In this document: one piece after another, positions 7,790 through 17,643 of the stretch
How positions within the stretch are numbered: position 1 is the first letter of the stretch
How the letters are laid out: every line of letters begins with the position of its first letter
NCBI GenBank assembly: GCA_025964465.1
Contig: JAOPYS010000255.1
Location: 1 to 23,493, forward strand
Direction of reading: 5' to 3'
Origin: Thermoleophilia bacterium
Lineage (GTDB): Bacteria; Actinomycetota; Thermoleophilia; Gaiellales; SKUG01
Length of the DNA stretch: 23,493 nt
Position numbers and translations under genes: made by a program
The notes under the pieces: generated by a model
Seen by the model: the letters and a program-made list of their open reading frames with translations, nothing else
Told to the model about the DNA's origin: nothing
Databases searched by the model: none

Positions 7790-9085
7790 TTACGCGAAAA
7801 TACCGGCGTTCGCCGCGATGTCCTCGCGGCGGTGCATGCCCTCGAAGGTGATGAGCGCGGCGGCTTCCTGCGCCTTGGCCGCGGCGGCCTCGACCGTGTC
7901 GGCGGTGGCGGTGACCGTCAGCACGCGGCCGCCGGTGGCGCCGATGCCCTTGGCCTTGCCCTTGCCCGTCGCGACCACGTTGCCGTAGAAGACCTCGACG
8001 TCGTCGAGCTCGGCCGCGTCGGCCAGGCCCGCGATCGGCGTGATCGTGTCGGTGCGCTCGAACGCGGGGTACGTGGCGTCGACCAGCGTCACCGCAGCGG
8101 CGGCGCACGTCGGCTCGGAGACCTCGGCCTCCGACAGCGTGCCGACCGCGGCGCGGTGCAGCAGGTCGAGCAGGTCGTCGTCCATCGTGCGGACCATGGC
8201 CTGCACCTCGAGGTCGCCGAAGCGGCAGTTGTACTCGAGCACCTTGGGACCGGTCTTGGTGAACATCACGTCGGCGTAGAGCACCCCGACGTAGTTCATC
8301 CCGCGCTGGGCGTAGTCGGCGAGCGCGGGCTTGATGCCGGCGTCGATCGCCTCCTCGATCTGCTGCTCGTAGAGCTCCTCGACCGGCAGCCACGCGCCCA
8401 TGCCGTCGGTGTTCGGGCCCGCGTCGTTGTGGTCGCGGCGCTTCTCCGAGCGCACGACGTGCAGCGGCATGACGACCTCGCCGTCGGTGATGACGGTGAT
8501 CGACGCCTCGATGCCCTGCAGGAACTCCTCCACCACGATGCGGCGACCGGCGACCCCGAAGGCGGAATCGACCAGCAGCGCCTGCAGCGCGCGCTCGGCC
8601 TGCACCTTGGTCATGCACACGAAGGTGCCACGGCCGCCGGCGATGCCGTCGGCCTTGATGACGACCGGCCCGCGCCAGCGGTTGATCGCGGCGAGCGCGG
8701 CCTGCACGTCGCTGAAGGCCTCCCAGCGCGCGGTCGGCACCTGCGCGCGGTCCATCAGCTCCTTGGCGTAGACCTTGCTGCCCTCGAGGCGCGCGCCGGA
8801 GGCCGACGGGCCGCAGCACGGGATGCCGTGCTTCTTGAGGCGGTTGGAGAGGCCGTCGACGAGCGGGGCCTCCGGGCCGACGATGACCAGCTCGGCGCCG
8901 ATCTTCTCAGCGAGGGCGGTGATCGCGTCGATGTCGCGCGCCTGCACCTTGTCGTGGCACGTCGCGAACTCGGCCATCCCGATGTTCCCTGGGGCGGCGT
9001 GGAGCTCGGTCAGCTTGGAGCTCTGGGCGAGCTTCCAGCAGAGGGCATGTTCACGAGCACCTGAGCCGACCACGAGTACCTTCAT
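7790..9085 (-). CDS. purD: Phosphoribosylamine-glycine ligase (GARS), divergent
   Basis: GARS joins glycine to 5-phosphoribosylamine with ATP, step 2 of IMP synthesis. The 431-aa length is normal. N-terminal MKVLVVGSGAREHA, VGPEAPLVDG (69-78), LEGSKVYAKELM (100-111), VIKADGIAGGRG (142-153), VVEEFLQGIEAS (184-195), GPNTDGMGAW (223-232), VGVLYADVM (266-274) and EYNCRFGD (284-291) define an ATP-grasp PurD. Several loops differ from the usual forms: GLAAGKG is GIAGGRG (Lys to Arg at 152), SQDHKR is VRSEKR (211-216), GPNTGG is GPNTDG and GDPETQP is GDLEVQA. Metal ligands Glu284 and Asn286 are kept. I chose the ATG at 9085; a GTG at 9112 would add nine residues. It lies 70 nt after purA. Confidence 0.9.
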   Translation of the reverse strand: MKVLVVGSGAREHALCWKLAQSSKLTELHAAPGNIGMAEFATCHDKVQARDIDAITALAEKIGAELVIVGPEAPLVDGLSNRLKKHGIPCCGPSASGARLEGSKVYAKELMDRAQVPTARWEAFSDVQAALAAINRWRGPVVIKADGIAGGRGTFVCMTKVQAERALQALLVDSAFGVAGRRIVVEEFLQGIEASITVITDGEVVMPLHVVRSEKRRDHNDAGPNTDGMGAWLPVEELYEQQIEEAIDAGIKPALADYAQRGMNYVGVLYADVMFTKTGPKVLEYNCRFGDLEVQAMVRTMDDDLLDLLHRAAVGTLSEAEVSEPTCAAAAVTLVDATYPAFERTDTITPIAGLADAAELDDVEVFYGNVVATGKGKAKGIGATGGRVLTVTATADTVEAAAAKAQEAAALITFEGMHRREDIAANAGIFA

Positions 9086-9155
9086 GCGAGGAAATCTATC
9101 AGGTTCCGTCACACTCGTGTCGCACTTTCGTCACAAGTACGCGACGAAGGTCGAA

Positions 9156-10519
<1,364 letters not shown>

Positions 10520-10523
<4 letters not shown>

Positions 10524-12172
10524 GTGATGTCTCCGTAGGCGTCGGGTGGCGGGGCCGGCAGGCCGAAGTCCTCACCCGCGAACGGCGTGGCTGCCGGCGC
10601 GTCGGAACCGAAGGTGCCGGTCAGCTCCGGCGGTGGTGCGGCTACCGCAGTGCCGCCGCCCGCCGCCGCGGCGACCGACGCTCCGGCAGCCTTGGCGCCC
10701 GGCGTGCCGGGACGGTTGTCCCGCGCCTCGTGCACCGCCTCCTGCGTGAGGTTGACGAACTTCATGTACGGCCCGAGGAACCCGAGGATGGCGCTGCCGG
10801 GCTGGCCGTTGCGGTGCTTGGCCACGATCAGTTCCGCCTTGCCCTGCCACTCCACGGGCGTCTCCGCCTTCATGTAGTAGTCGGGGCGGTAGAGGAACAG
10901 GACGATGTCCGCGTCCTGCTCGATCGCGCCGGATTCGCGGATGTCACTCAGGTTCGGCTTCGGCGGCTGGCGGCTCTCCACCGAGCGGTTGAGCTGCGAC
11001 AGCGCGATGATCGGGATCTCCAGCTCGAGTGCGAGGCTCTTCAGCTGGCGCGAGATGTAGGTGATCTCGTTCGTGCGCGAGTCGAAGCGCTTGCCGCCGT
11101 CCATGAGCTGCAGGTAGTCGATGATGACCAGGCGCAGCCCGCCCTTGTCCTTGAGCTGGCGGTGCAGGCGCCGGCACTGTGCGCGCAGCGTCATCGGCGT
11201 GAGCTCGCGCGCCTCGCTGATGAAGAGCCGATCGGGCTTCATGAGCTTACCGACGGCGTCGACCAGGTGCGGCCAGTCGTGCTCCTCGGGGATGCCGGTG
11301 CGGATGCGCGAGGAGTTGACCTTGGCGACGGAACACATCATGCGCGTCATCAGGTCGACGGGCGTCATCTCGAGGTTGAAGACGGCGACGCCGCCCTCCT
11401 GCTCGAGGATGACGTTCTCGGCGACGTTCATGACCCACGCCGACTTGCCCATGCCCGGACGGGCACCCATCACGACGAGGTTGCCGGGGCGCAGGCCGCC
11501 GGTGCGCTGGTCGAAGTCGTGGAAACCCGTGTGCAGGCCGAGGGCGGAAACGCCCGTCTCGGCGCGTTCGGTGAGCTCGTCGTAGATCGGCCCGAGCAGC
11601 TCGGACGCGTCGATGAACTCGCCACCGGCGCGGGCCTGGGACAGGTCGCTGACGAGGGCGCCGGCCATGTCCATGAGGCGCGGCGGGTCCTCGGGGTGCT
11701 CGTAGCCGAGGCGGGCGATCTCGTGCCCGGTCTCGACGAGGCCGCGCAGGGTCGCCTGGTCGATGACTTCCTGCGCGTAGGCACGGGCGTTGGCGACGGC
11801 GGGGACGCGCTCGGCGAGCGTCATCACCGCGGCGGCGCCGCCGACCTCGCCCAGCACGTTCTGGCGCTTGAGCTCGTTGACGACGGTCAGCTCGTCGACG
11901 GCGTCGCGTTCGGCCAGCTCGAGCACCACGCGGAAGATCGTGCGGTGGCTGGGCCGGTAGAAGTCGCGCTCGCGCAACTTCAGGTCCATCGCGACCTCGA
12001 CGGCGAAGCTGCTGACGAGCATCGCGCCGAGGATCGCCTCCTCGGCCTCGAGGCTCTGCGGGGGCAGGTGCGAGGGGGCGTCGAGGCGCGGACGATCCTC
12101 GCCGAACCCCGTGCCGCGGGCGTTCTTCGACGCGCCCTCGGGCCGTCGGCCCGGGGCGGAGTTGTCAGCCAT
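10520..12172 (-). CDS. dnaB: Replicative DNA helicase DnaB
   Basis: The hexameric 5'-3' helicase that unwinds DNA at the replication fork. The 550-aa chain has the N-terminal DnaB domain (PPQSLEAEEAILGAMLVS at about 37-54), a linker, and the RecA-like ATPase: Walker A GARPGMGKS (236-244), NLEMT, Walker B RLVIIDYLQLM (347-357), SQLNRSVESR (392-401) and SDIRESGAIEQDAD (409-422, arginine-finger/sensor region). No intein is inserted. From about residue 482 to the end is a roughly 70-residue Pro/Ala/Gly-rich tail ending DAYGDIT, longer than in most DnaB proteins and probably disordered. ATG start, two bases after the rplI stop; the stop overlaps purA. Confidence 0.96.
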
Positions 12173-12174
12173 GC

Positions 12175-12855
12175 TCAGGCCTCGGCGGTTGCGTCGGCAG
12201 CGGCGTCGTCGCCGGCGTCCGCGTCCACGGCGTCGGCGTCGGTCGCCTCCGCGTCACCCTCGGCGGCCTCGCCGTCCTCACCCTCGGCGGGCGCGGCGGG
12301 CGCGTTGCCGGCAGCCGCACGGGCCTCGGCCTTGAGGCGCGCGGCCTCGATGGCGTTCTCCTCGTTGCGGCGCTCGGCCTCGAGGCGGGCGATCTCCTGG
12401 GCGGAGAGCTTGCTCTCCTCCACCTCGACGGTGAGCTCGGCCTTCACGCCGTGGCCAAGGTCGACGGGCACCTGGAAGGTGCCGAGCGCCTTGATCGGCT
12501 CGTCGAGCACGACCTTCTTCGGGTCGAGGCGCAGCTTGCGGGTGGCCTCCAGCACGCGGGCGATCTCCGGGCCCGCGACCGAGCCGAAGAGCGTGCCCTG
12601 CGGGGTGGCGAGGGCCGACACGGTCACCGTGGTGCGGTCGAGCAGCTCCTTGAGCGTGTTCGCCTCGCCGGCGTTGCTGGCGTCGACGGAGCGGCGTCGC
12701 TCCATCGCCTCGGTCAGCTCGCGGACCTTCTCGGCGGTGGCGGTCTCCGCGAAGTTGCGGGGGCGCAGGTAGTTGCGCCAGTAGCCACGCTTGACGTCGA
12801 CGACGTCACCCTTGTAGCCGAGGTGGTCGACGTCTGACTTGAGGAGGACCTGCAT
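12175..12855 (-). CDS. rplI: 50S ribosomal protein L9 with long acidic C-terminal tail
   Basis: L9 binds 23S rRNA near the L1 stalk base and helps frame maintenance. The N-terminal rRNA-binding domain is typical: MQVLLKSDVDHLGYKGDVVDVKRGYWRNYLRP (two halves of one motif, residues 1-32). It is followed by the linker helix and a C-terminal domain (about 75-150, GTLFGSV, LGTFQVPVDLGHGV). Usual length is about 150 aa; this one is 226. The extra part is a charged helix (about 152-178) and then an Ala/Asp/Glu-only tail (about 185-226), giving a strongly acidic end. ATG start with GAAAGG upstream. A 127-nt gap separates it from the membrane gene, room for an internal promoter, though none is obvious. 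Confidence 0.95.
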   Translation of the reverse strand: MQVLLKSDVDHLGYKGDVVDVKRGYWRNYLRPRNFAETATAEKVRELTEAMERRRSVDASNAGEANTLKELLDRTTVTVSALATPQGTLFGSVAGPEIARVLEATRKLRLDPKKVVLDEPIKALGTFQVPVDLGHGVKAELTVEVEESKLSAQEIARLEAERRNEENAIEAARLKAEARAAAGNAPAAPAEGEDGEAAEGDAEATDADAVDADAGDDAAADATAEA

Positions 12856-12982
12856 GGGGTGGCGCCTTTCCGTGTCGTGGTCGCACGACGGAGGCGACCC
12901 GGGGGCCCGTCCTTCCGCAGTGCGGGAATCTGCTCTCCCGGGCGAGCTCGACGTCGGTCGACCGAGGTGGTCGGGGCCGTCG

Positions 12983-14122
12983 TCAGCTCCCGGAGCCGCG
13001 ATCCGGAAGGGTAGCAGATGCCAGCGCCCGTCGGCGCGGGTGGAGCGCCTGGTCCAGCACGCCGAGGCCGAAGAGCAGTGGCGGGACGAACGGCATGGCC
13101 ACGAAGGCGGCGAACACCAGGAAGACGCGGTACCACCCGGGCACGCGCCGCCTTGTCAGCAGCCACGCGAGCAGACCGACGCCCTGAGTCGACAGGAGCA
13201 GGGCGCCAAGGGTGCCGAGCCCGATCCCGACGGCCCGGACCCACTCGAGCGCCTCCGGGTCCCCGTCCGTGGCGAGCCAGGCCACGATGCCGGCGGCCAC
13301 GAGGTACGCGGCGGACCAGTGGACCTCGAGTTCCCGCAGACGGAAGGGCGGACGGACGCGGCTCGACCGACGCCGCGCACGAGCCAGGACCACCGGGTGC
13401 GTCGTGACCGCTGCGCCGACGGCGACGGTCGCCGCGAAGACGCCGAGGAAGATCGGTACGCGACCGTCGAGCAGGTCGAGCATCGTGTCGCGCTGGTCGC
13501 GCAGCTGGTCGCACTGCGCGCCCATGGATTCGAGGGCGCCACCGCTGCGGCACTCACGCAGCGCCTCGCTGTATTCGGTCCGGACGATGCCGCGCACCGA
13601 CGAGTCGACCACCGCCGCGGCCAGCCCCAGGACCACCACCACGGCAACGCTCCACGCGAGCACCGTCGGGGCCAGGCCGCTGCGCAGCGTCGGCTCCGGC
13701 CAGGGCAGGGGCACCGCGACCACCGGGTCAGGGCGGGCCGCCCGCTCGTGCACGATCCCCAGGGCCGGCACGAGCAGCACCGCCATGGCGACCGCGAACG
13801 CCATCGCCGCAGGCACGCTGCCCGGCAGTTCGGGCGCGACGAGCGCTGCCGCGGCGATGGACCCCAGGGTCGCGGCGACGAGGAACCGCGTCCGCCCGCG
13901 GCGCGCACGCACGAGGCGGATCGCGACGAGCGCCGGCACGAAGGGCGCGACCAGGATCGCCGACGCGGGCGACCCAGCGCTGACGGCGACCAGCAGCGCA
14001 CACACGAGCGCGCGCAGTGCGTCGGCCATCGGCGATGGCGCAACGTGCGACGAGCCCGCCGCCGCGCCCATCGGGGCAGCGGCAGCGGGCTCGTCGGTGA
14101 CGGGTGTCGTGTCGACGCCCAC
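12983..14122 (-). CDS. Polytopic membrane protein, DUF2232/YybS-like by context
   Basis: A 379-aa hydrophobic protein with about eight to nine predicted membrane segments (roughly 34-51, 54-70, 80-100, 106-125, 152-174, 224-244, 270-290, 302-324, 334-356). A soluble loop near 178-222 contains two Cys (ECRSGG and QCDQL). Position between rpsR and rplI matches DUF2232 (YybS-type) membrane genes of other Gram-positive bacteria, and the late segment LEVHWSAAYLVAAGIVAWLA resembles that family. The assignment leans on synteny as much as sequence. Start is GTG at 14122, 11 nt after rpsR; an internal ATG at residue 32 (MADALRALV) is a plausible alternative because the first 31 residues are low complexity. 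Confidence 0.7.
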   Translation of the reverse strand: MGVDTTPVTDEPAAAAPMGAAAGSSHVAPSPMADALRALVCALLVAVSAGSPASAILVAPFVPALVAIRLVRARRGRTRFLVAATLGSIAAAALVAPELPGSVPAAMAFAVAMAVLLVPALGIVHERAARPDPVVAVPLPWPEPTLRSGLAPTVLAWSVAVVVVLGLAAAVVDSSVRGIVRTEYSEALRECRSGGALESMGAQCDQLRDQRDTMLDLLDGRVPIFLGVFAATVAVGAAVTTHPVVLARARRRSSRVRPPFRLRELEVHWSAAYLVAAGIVAWLATDGDPEALEWVRAVGIGLGTLGALLLSTQGVGLLAWLLTRRRVPGWYRVFLVFAAFVAMPFVPPLLFGLGVLDQALHPRRRALASATLPDRGSGS

Positions 14123-14133
14123 CGGGCGCTCGA

Positions 14134-14415
14134 TCAGGCGCCCGGGGCGCCGGCGTACGGCAGCAGGGCGACTTCGCGCGCCCGCTTGATCGCCGCAGCG
14201 GCCTGGTTCTGGTGCCGTCGGCTCAGGCCGGTCACGCGGCGCGACCGGATCTTGCCCTTCTCGGTGATCAGCACGCGCAGGACCTCGTAGTCCTTGTAGT
14301 CGATCTGGTCGATCTTGTTGCGCGAGAACATGCAGCCCTTGCGCTTGGCGCGGGCCTCTTCACGTGCGTTGCGCTTGCTGCCGCCACGGGGGGCCGGCTT
14401 GCTGGAACGTGCCAT
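14134..14415 (-). CDS. rpsR: 30S ribosomal protein S18
   Basis: A 93-aa S18, which pairs with S6 on the 30S platform. Motifs are IDYKDYEVLRVLITEKGKI (38-56), RRVTGLSRRHQNQAAAAIKRAREVALLPY (59-87). Only one Cys remains in the usual CxxC zinc knuckle (Cys28 in KGCMFSRNK), so this is a zinc-independent or intermediate form. The N-terminus is basic (SSKPAPRGGSKRNAR). A good GAGGAG ribosome binding site precedes the ATG. It lies 24 nt after ssb, in the classic S6-SSB-S18 order. Confidence 0.96.
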   Translation of the reverse strand: MARSSKPAPRGGSKRNAREEARAKRKGCMFSRNKIDQIDYKDYEVLRVLITEKGKIRSRRVTGLSRRHQNQAAAAIKRAREVALLPYAGAPGA

Positions 14416-14439
14416 CTTCGGTACTCCTCGAAATGAATG

Positions 14440-14916
14440 TTAGAACGGGATGTCGTCGTCGTCGGCGGTCGCCGCGCCCACGGGCACGAAGTCCGACACG
14501 TCGGGGGCGACGTCGCCACCGGTGCTGCCGAAGCCGCCGCGCTGGGCGCCGCCCGCGAAGCCGCCGGCCTCGCCGCCACCCTCACCACGGCTGTCCAGGA
14601 ACTGGAGCTCGTCGGCGACGATCTCCACCTTCGACCGCTTCTGGCCGTCGGTCTCCCACGAACTCCAGCGGAGGCTGCCGTCGATGCCGATGCGTCGACC
14701 CTTCTCCAGGTGCGACGCCAGCTTCTCGAACCGGTCCCCGAACATCACCACGTCGAAGAAGTTGGGCACCTCGGTCCACTGTCCGGACGTCGGGTCCTTC
14801 TTCTTGCCGTTCACGGCGAGGCCCAGGTTGACGATCGGCATGCCACCGCTCGTGTAGCGCACCTCGGGATCGCGGGTGAGGCGACCGACGACGGTGACGC
14901 GGTTCAGGTCGGACAT
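14440..14916 (-). CDS. ssb: Single-stranded DNA-binding protein
   Basis: SSB coats single-stranded DNA during replication and repair. The 158-aa protein has an OB fold at about 1-108 (LNRVTVVGRLTRDPEVRYT, FFDVVMFGDRFEKLASHLEKGRRIGIDGSLRW), a Gly-rich flexible linker (about 112-140), and the conserved acidic protein-interaction tip DDDDIPF at 152-158. The ATG follows an AGGAG site. It lies between rpsF and rpsR, as in most bacteria. Confidence 0.97.
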   Translation of the reverse strand: MSDLNRVTVVGRLTRDPEVRYTSGGMPIVNLGLAVNGKKKDPTSGQWTEVPNFFDVVMFGDRFEKLASHLEKGRRIGIDGSLRWSSWETDGQKRSKVEIVADELQFLDSRGEGGGEAGGFAGGAQRGGFGSTGGDVAPDVSDFVPVGAATADDDDIPF

Positions 14917-15001
14917 GCGGAGCTCCTGGGGTTCTCAGGGGTGGATCGGGTTCTGTGCAGCACTGTAGCGGCGACACCGGACCGACGTGTCAGGTGACGT
15001 G

Positions 15002-15421
15002 TCAGTCGCGGTCGCGACCGCGCCCGCCGCCACCGCCACGGGGCCCGCCACGACCACGGCCGCGGTCCTTGGGACCAGCCGCGAACTCCTCGTCGCTGAC
15101 GCGCTCGAGGGCCTCGCGCGCACCCTCGGGGTACGCCGGGACGCGGTTGGTCGCCATGACGCGCAGCACGCCGTCGGTGATCCGCAGCACGCGGACGGCC
15201 TCGTCGACCGTCTCGCCCGTGCCGTCGAACTCGAGCACCTGGTAGTGCGCCTCGGTGAGCTTCTGGATGGGGTAGGAGGTCTTCTTGCGACCCCACTCCG
15301 CCACTTCGCCCCACGTGCCTCCGTGTGACGTCACCGCTTCCCGGGCTCGATCGACGACGGCGGTTCGTGCCGTGTCCTCGAGGTCGGTGCGTGTGAGCAG
15401 CATGATCTCGTACTCGTTCAT
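15002..15421 (-). CDS. rpsF: 30S ribosomal protein S6 with Arg/Gly-rich tail
   Basis: S6 forms the S6:S18 heterodimer on the 30S platform. The 139-aa protein starts MNEYEIMLLTR, followed by WGRKKTSYPIQKLTEAHYQVLEF (43-65) and LRVMATNRVPAYPEG, all typical. From residue 119 the C-terminus is an RGRGRGGPRGGGGG-type RG tail, unlike the Glu-rich tail seen in E. coli S6; it may add RNA affinity. The ATG at 15421 was chosen over a frame open to 15703 because a strong GAAGGAGG lies about 8 nt upstream and the S6 fold starts here. First gene of the rpsF-to-purD operon. Confidence 0.95.
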   Translation of the reverse strand: MNEYEIMLLTRTDLEDTARTAVVDRAREAVTSHGGTWGEVAEWGRKKTSYPIQKLTEAHYQVLEFDGTGETVDEAVRVLRITDGVLRVMATNRVPAYPEGAREALERVSDEEFAAGPKDRGRGRGGPRGGGGGRGRDRD

Positions 15422-15446
15422 CGCCTGACTGCCTCCTTCGGTCTGT

Positions 15447-15501
15447 GCGGCCCGGCCCCGGTGTGCGACTTGGGTCGCAGCCGCGCCGTCAGGGGGCGCG
15501 G
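15447..15501 (-). promoter_or_regulatory. Possible S6:S18-binding leader element of the rpsF operon
   Basis: Read on the minus strand, the leader forms an inner hairpin TGCGAC/GTCGCA (15464-15479, loop CCAA) and an outer stem GCGGC/GCCGC (15480-15484 with 15447-15451). They are separated by a 12-nt one-sided bulge containing ACCGG. A stem with a CCG-containing bulge next to the rpsF start is the known shape of the autoregulatory S6:S18 RNA motif. A competing 7-bp hairpin (15481-15487 with 15495-15501) uses the same outer-stem bases, so two exclusive folds are possible. The assignment is by shape only. Confidence 0.35.
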
Positions 15502-15534
15502 TTGGGGCAAGGCAGGTCGGCCTGCGATGGGAGC

Positions 15535-15540
15535 AGCATA
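15535..15540 (-). promoter_or_regulatory. Candidate -10 element for the rpsF operon
   Basis: TATGCT on the minus strand, about 114 nt upstream of the rpsF start and upstream of the folded leader. No convincing -35 sits at 16-18 bp (the nearest GGAC-containing hexamer is too close), so this is a weak call. Confidence 0.3.
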
Positions 15541-15651
15541 CGCGACGGCGGCGTCCAGCGCGCCGATCCGAGGGGGGATCCGACCGCGAACCGACACGGA
15601 GCCGCGTCGTCACATGCATGGAGACCGCAGTGCGGGGGCATAGGTGGGGGG

Positions 15652-17616
15652 ATGACGGATTCTGGACTGCAGCCGCCCGATGAGACCGGTCCCGCGACGC
15701 CACGCCCGACGTGGCGCTTCAGCGGTCGCAGGGGCACACCCGTGCACATGCGCGAGCGGACGCCGGCGACGTTGCCCCCGGAGATCCACCGCACCGTCGA
15801 GCAGATGGTGAAGGAGCGCGTCGCGGAGAGCGTCCCGGCCCGGTCCGAGCGCCCGCGAGGCGATGCCGCCGCACGCGGCACCAACGGCCCGCTGCGGATG
15901 CCCGCCCGGCTCACCGGCGCGACGCCCGTCGCCGGTGCGCCCATGCCGGCCGAGCGACGCAGCCGACCCGCAGGGGCCGACGCCGTCGCGACGACGTCCC
16001 TCGACGCCGTGCCCGCACCCGCACCGATTCCCGCACCGCCCTCCCTGGACCTCGGTTCGGCTGGGCGCGAGTTCGCGGCGCCCTCGTTGGAGGTCGCGAC
16101 GCCCGACGCGCCGGCGCCGGTCGAGGACGCCCCCGCACGGCCCGCCGCGATCGAGATGCCCGAGCCGGTGGCGGATGCCGTCGCCAGCCTCGAGTCCGCG
16201 GCGAGCCCCGCTCCCTCGGAGCAGGTCGACGCCGTCGCGGATGCGAGCGACGACGCGACCGAGCCTGCGACGACGACGCCCGCGGCACCGGCGGCGAAGG
16301 CACCCAAGCTCGACGCGGCCGAGCGCCGACGGCGGGCCAAGGCCCGCGCCAAGCAGCGCCGCAAGTCCGCTCGCGCGACGTCCGAGGAGCCCCGCGAGGC
16401 GGGCGCGCGACGACGTCGGCTGTTCGCCCGTGGCCGCGAGGTCGACCCGACGGTCGAGCCGACCGCAGTGGAGCCCGCGACCGAGCTCGTGGCGCCCGCC
16501 GCCGAGGCGACCGCACCTGCGCCCGCGGACGTCCCCCCGACGCCCGAGCTGCTGCTCCCCACCGACCTGGCCTTCCCCATGGATCCGACGGCGGCCTTCG
16601 CAGGCGTGCCGGAATCCGATCCCGTCCGCGTGCCCGAGCCCACGCGCCCCGCCCCGGTGATGCCGGCGCCGCTGGCCGCCGCGCCCGAGCCGACTGCCCC
16701 GCCCACGATCGCGGCACCGCTCGCAGCATCCGTGTTCGGTGACGTGCCACCCTCGGTCGAGACGGAGCTGCCCGCCCTCGCCGAGGGCGAACTCGTCGCC
16801 GGGCCGTGGGACCAGGCGCTCGACGCGGGCGTCGACGCAGCGCCCGACGAGCCGGTCGACGCGCCGGTCGAGATCGTCGCGGAGGCAGAGGTCGAGCCCG
16901 AGGTCGCGGCGGAGGTCGCGGCGGAGGTCGAGCCCGAGGTCGAGGTCGAGGTCGAGGCGGAGGTCCTCGCCGACGAGGTCGAGTTCGAGGTCGTCCACGA
17001 GGTCGACGTGCCGACCTCCGAGGTGGTCGCCCACGGTGAGGCACCGCTCGACGCGCCGAAGCTCGAGACCACCGAGCCCGTGGACAGCTCCGTACCGCAC
17101 CCCGATCCGCGCCTGGGCCCCGAGGCCGCGTCGCAGGCCGCGTGGGAACTCGGCCGCCTCCCGATCCTCCTGGGCCAGACGGAGCCGGTCGTCGCGGCCA
17201 CCGTCGAGGCCCCGCTCCTCGCCGTCGCCCCGCCCCTGCCGGTGGACGAGGACGATGCCGTCGTCACCGCCCCGAGCGCCGAGGCCACGCCCGTCGAGGT
17301 CGCGTCGAGCGAGGACGCGCCCACCGCGGACGTGCCCGTCGATGACGCGCCCATCGAGGACGCCCCTGCCGACGAACCGCAGCCGATGACGGCTCGACCG
17401 CTCCCCGCCGCGATCGCCCGCCTCGACGAGGCGCTGTTCGTTCCCCGCCGCGACACGGCCACACCGACCACTTCCTCGCGTGCGCGTGCGCGCGCGGGAA
17501 CCGTCGAGGTCGACCGGGCGCCCAGCGCCAGCCGACAGCGCGTGGAGCAGCGACGTGCCGACCTCGAGCGCCTCGTCGAGTCGCTCGCCGGGCTCGGCGC
17601 GCGCGACGACCGCTAG
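15652..17616 (+). CDS. Large Pro/Ala/Glu-rich, probably disordered protein of unknown function
   Basis: 654 residues, no recognisable domain, no signal peptide, no membrane segment and no Cys. Short ordered-looking pieces occur: PPEIHRTVEQMVKERVAESV (about 42-61), a strongly basic helix KLDAAERRRRAKARAKQRRKS (about 219-239) followed by another Arg cluster (RRRRLFARGRE), and a C-terminal helix ending in RRADLERLVESLAGLGARDD. The rest is acidic Pro/Ala/Val/Glu spacer, with a Glu-Val repeat at about 410-453. Composition resembles scaffold or cell-division/chromosome-associated linker proteins, but nothing proves that. I chose the ATG at 15652 because AGGTGG lies just upstream and the longer frame has no support; the divergent rpsF promoter region lies between. 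Codon use is consistent with neighbours. Confidence 0.7.
   Translation: MTDSGLQPPDETGPATPRPTWRFSGRRGTPVHMRERTPATLPPEIHRTVEQMVKERVAESVPARSERPRGDAAARGTNGPLRMPARLTGATPVAGAPMPAERRSRPAGADAVATTSLDAVPAPAPIPAPPSLDLGSAGREFAAPSLEVATPDAPAPVEDAPARPAAIEMPEPVADAVASLESAASPAPSEQVDAVADASDDATEPATTTPAAPAAKAPKLDAAERRRRAKARAKQRRKSARATSEEPREAGARRRRLFARGREVDPTVEPTAVEPATELVAPAAEATAPAPADVPPTPELLLPTDLAFPMDPTAAFAGVPESDPVRVPEPTRPAPVMPAPLAAAPEPTAPPTIAAPLAASVFGDVPPSVETELPALAEGELVAGPWDQALDAGVDAAPDEPVDAPVEIVAEAEVEPEVAAEVAAEVEPEVEVEVEAEVLADEVEFEVVHEVDVPTSEVVAHGEAPLDAPKLETTEPVDSSVPHPDPRLGPEAASQAAWELGRLPILLGQTEPVVAATVEAPLLAVAPPLPVDEDDAVVTAPSAEATPVEVASSEDAPTADVPVDDAPIEDAPADEPQPMTARPLPAAIARLDEALFVPRRDTATPTTSSRARARAGTVEVDRAPSASRQRVEQRRADLERLVESLAGLGARDDR
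16881..17010 (+). repeat. GAGGTC-type hexanucleotide repeat tract within the 654-aa gene
   Basis: Irregular tandem GAGGTC and GCGGAGGTC units encode an alternating Glu-Val/Ala-Glu-Val segment. The reverse strand is therefore open too and generates long false frames. It is a likely site of slippage and length variation between strains. Confidence 0.7.
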
Positions 17617-17643
17617 TCCGGGCGGACCGCCCCGCGCCACGTG

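Noticed and set aside
15489..17471. Long minus-strand frames (660 and 729 aa) opposite the 654-aa gene
   Set aside because: They arise from the Ala/Pro/Glu-rich repeats read backwards (Ser/Gly/Thr- or Arg-rich). The plus frame has the ribosome binding site and more plausible helical ends, though the low complexity leaves a little doubt.
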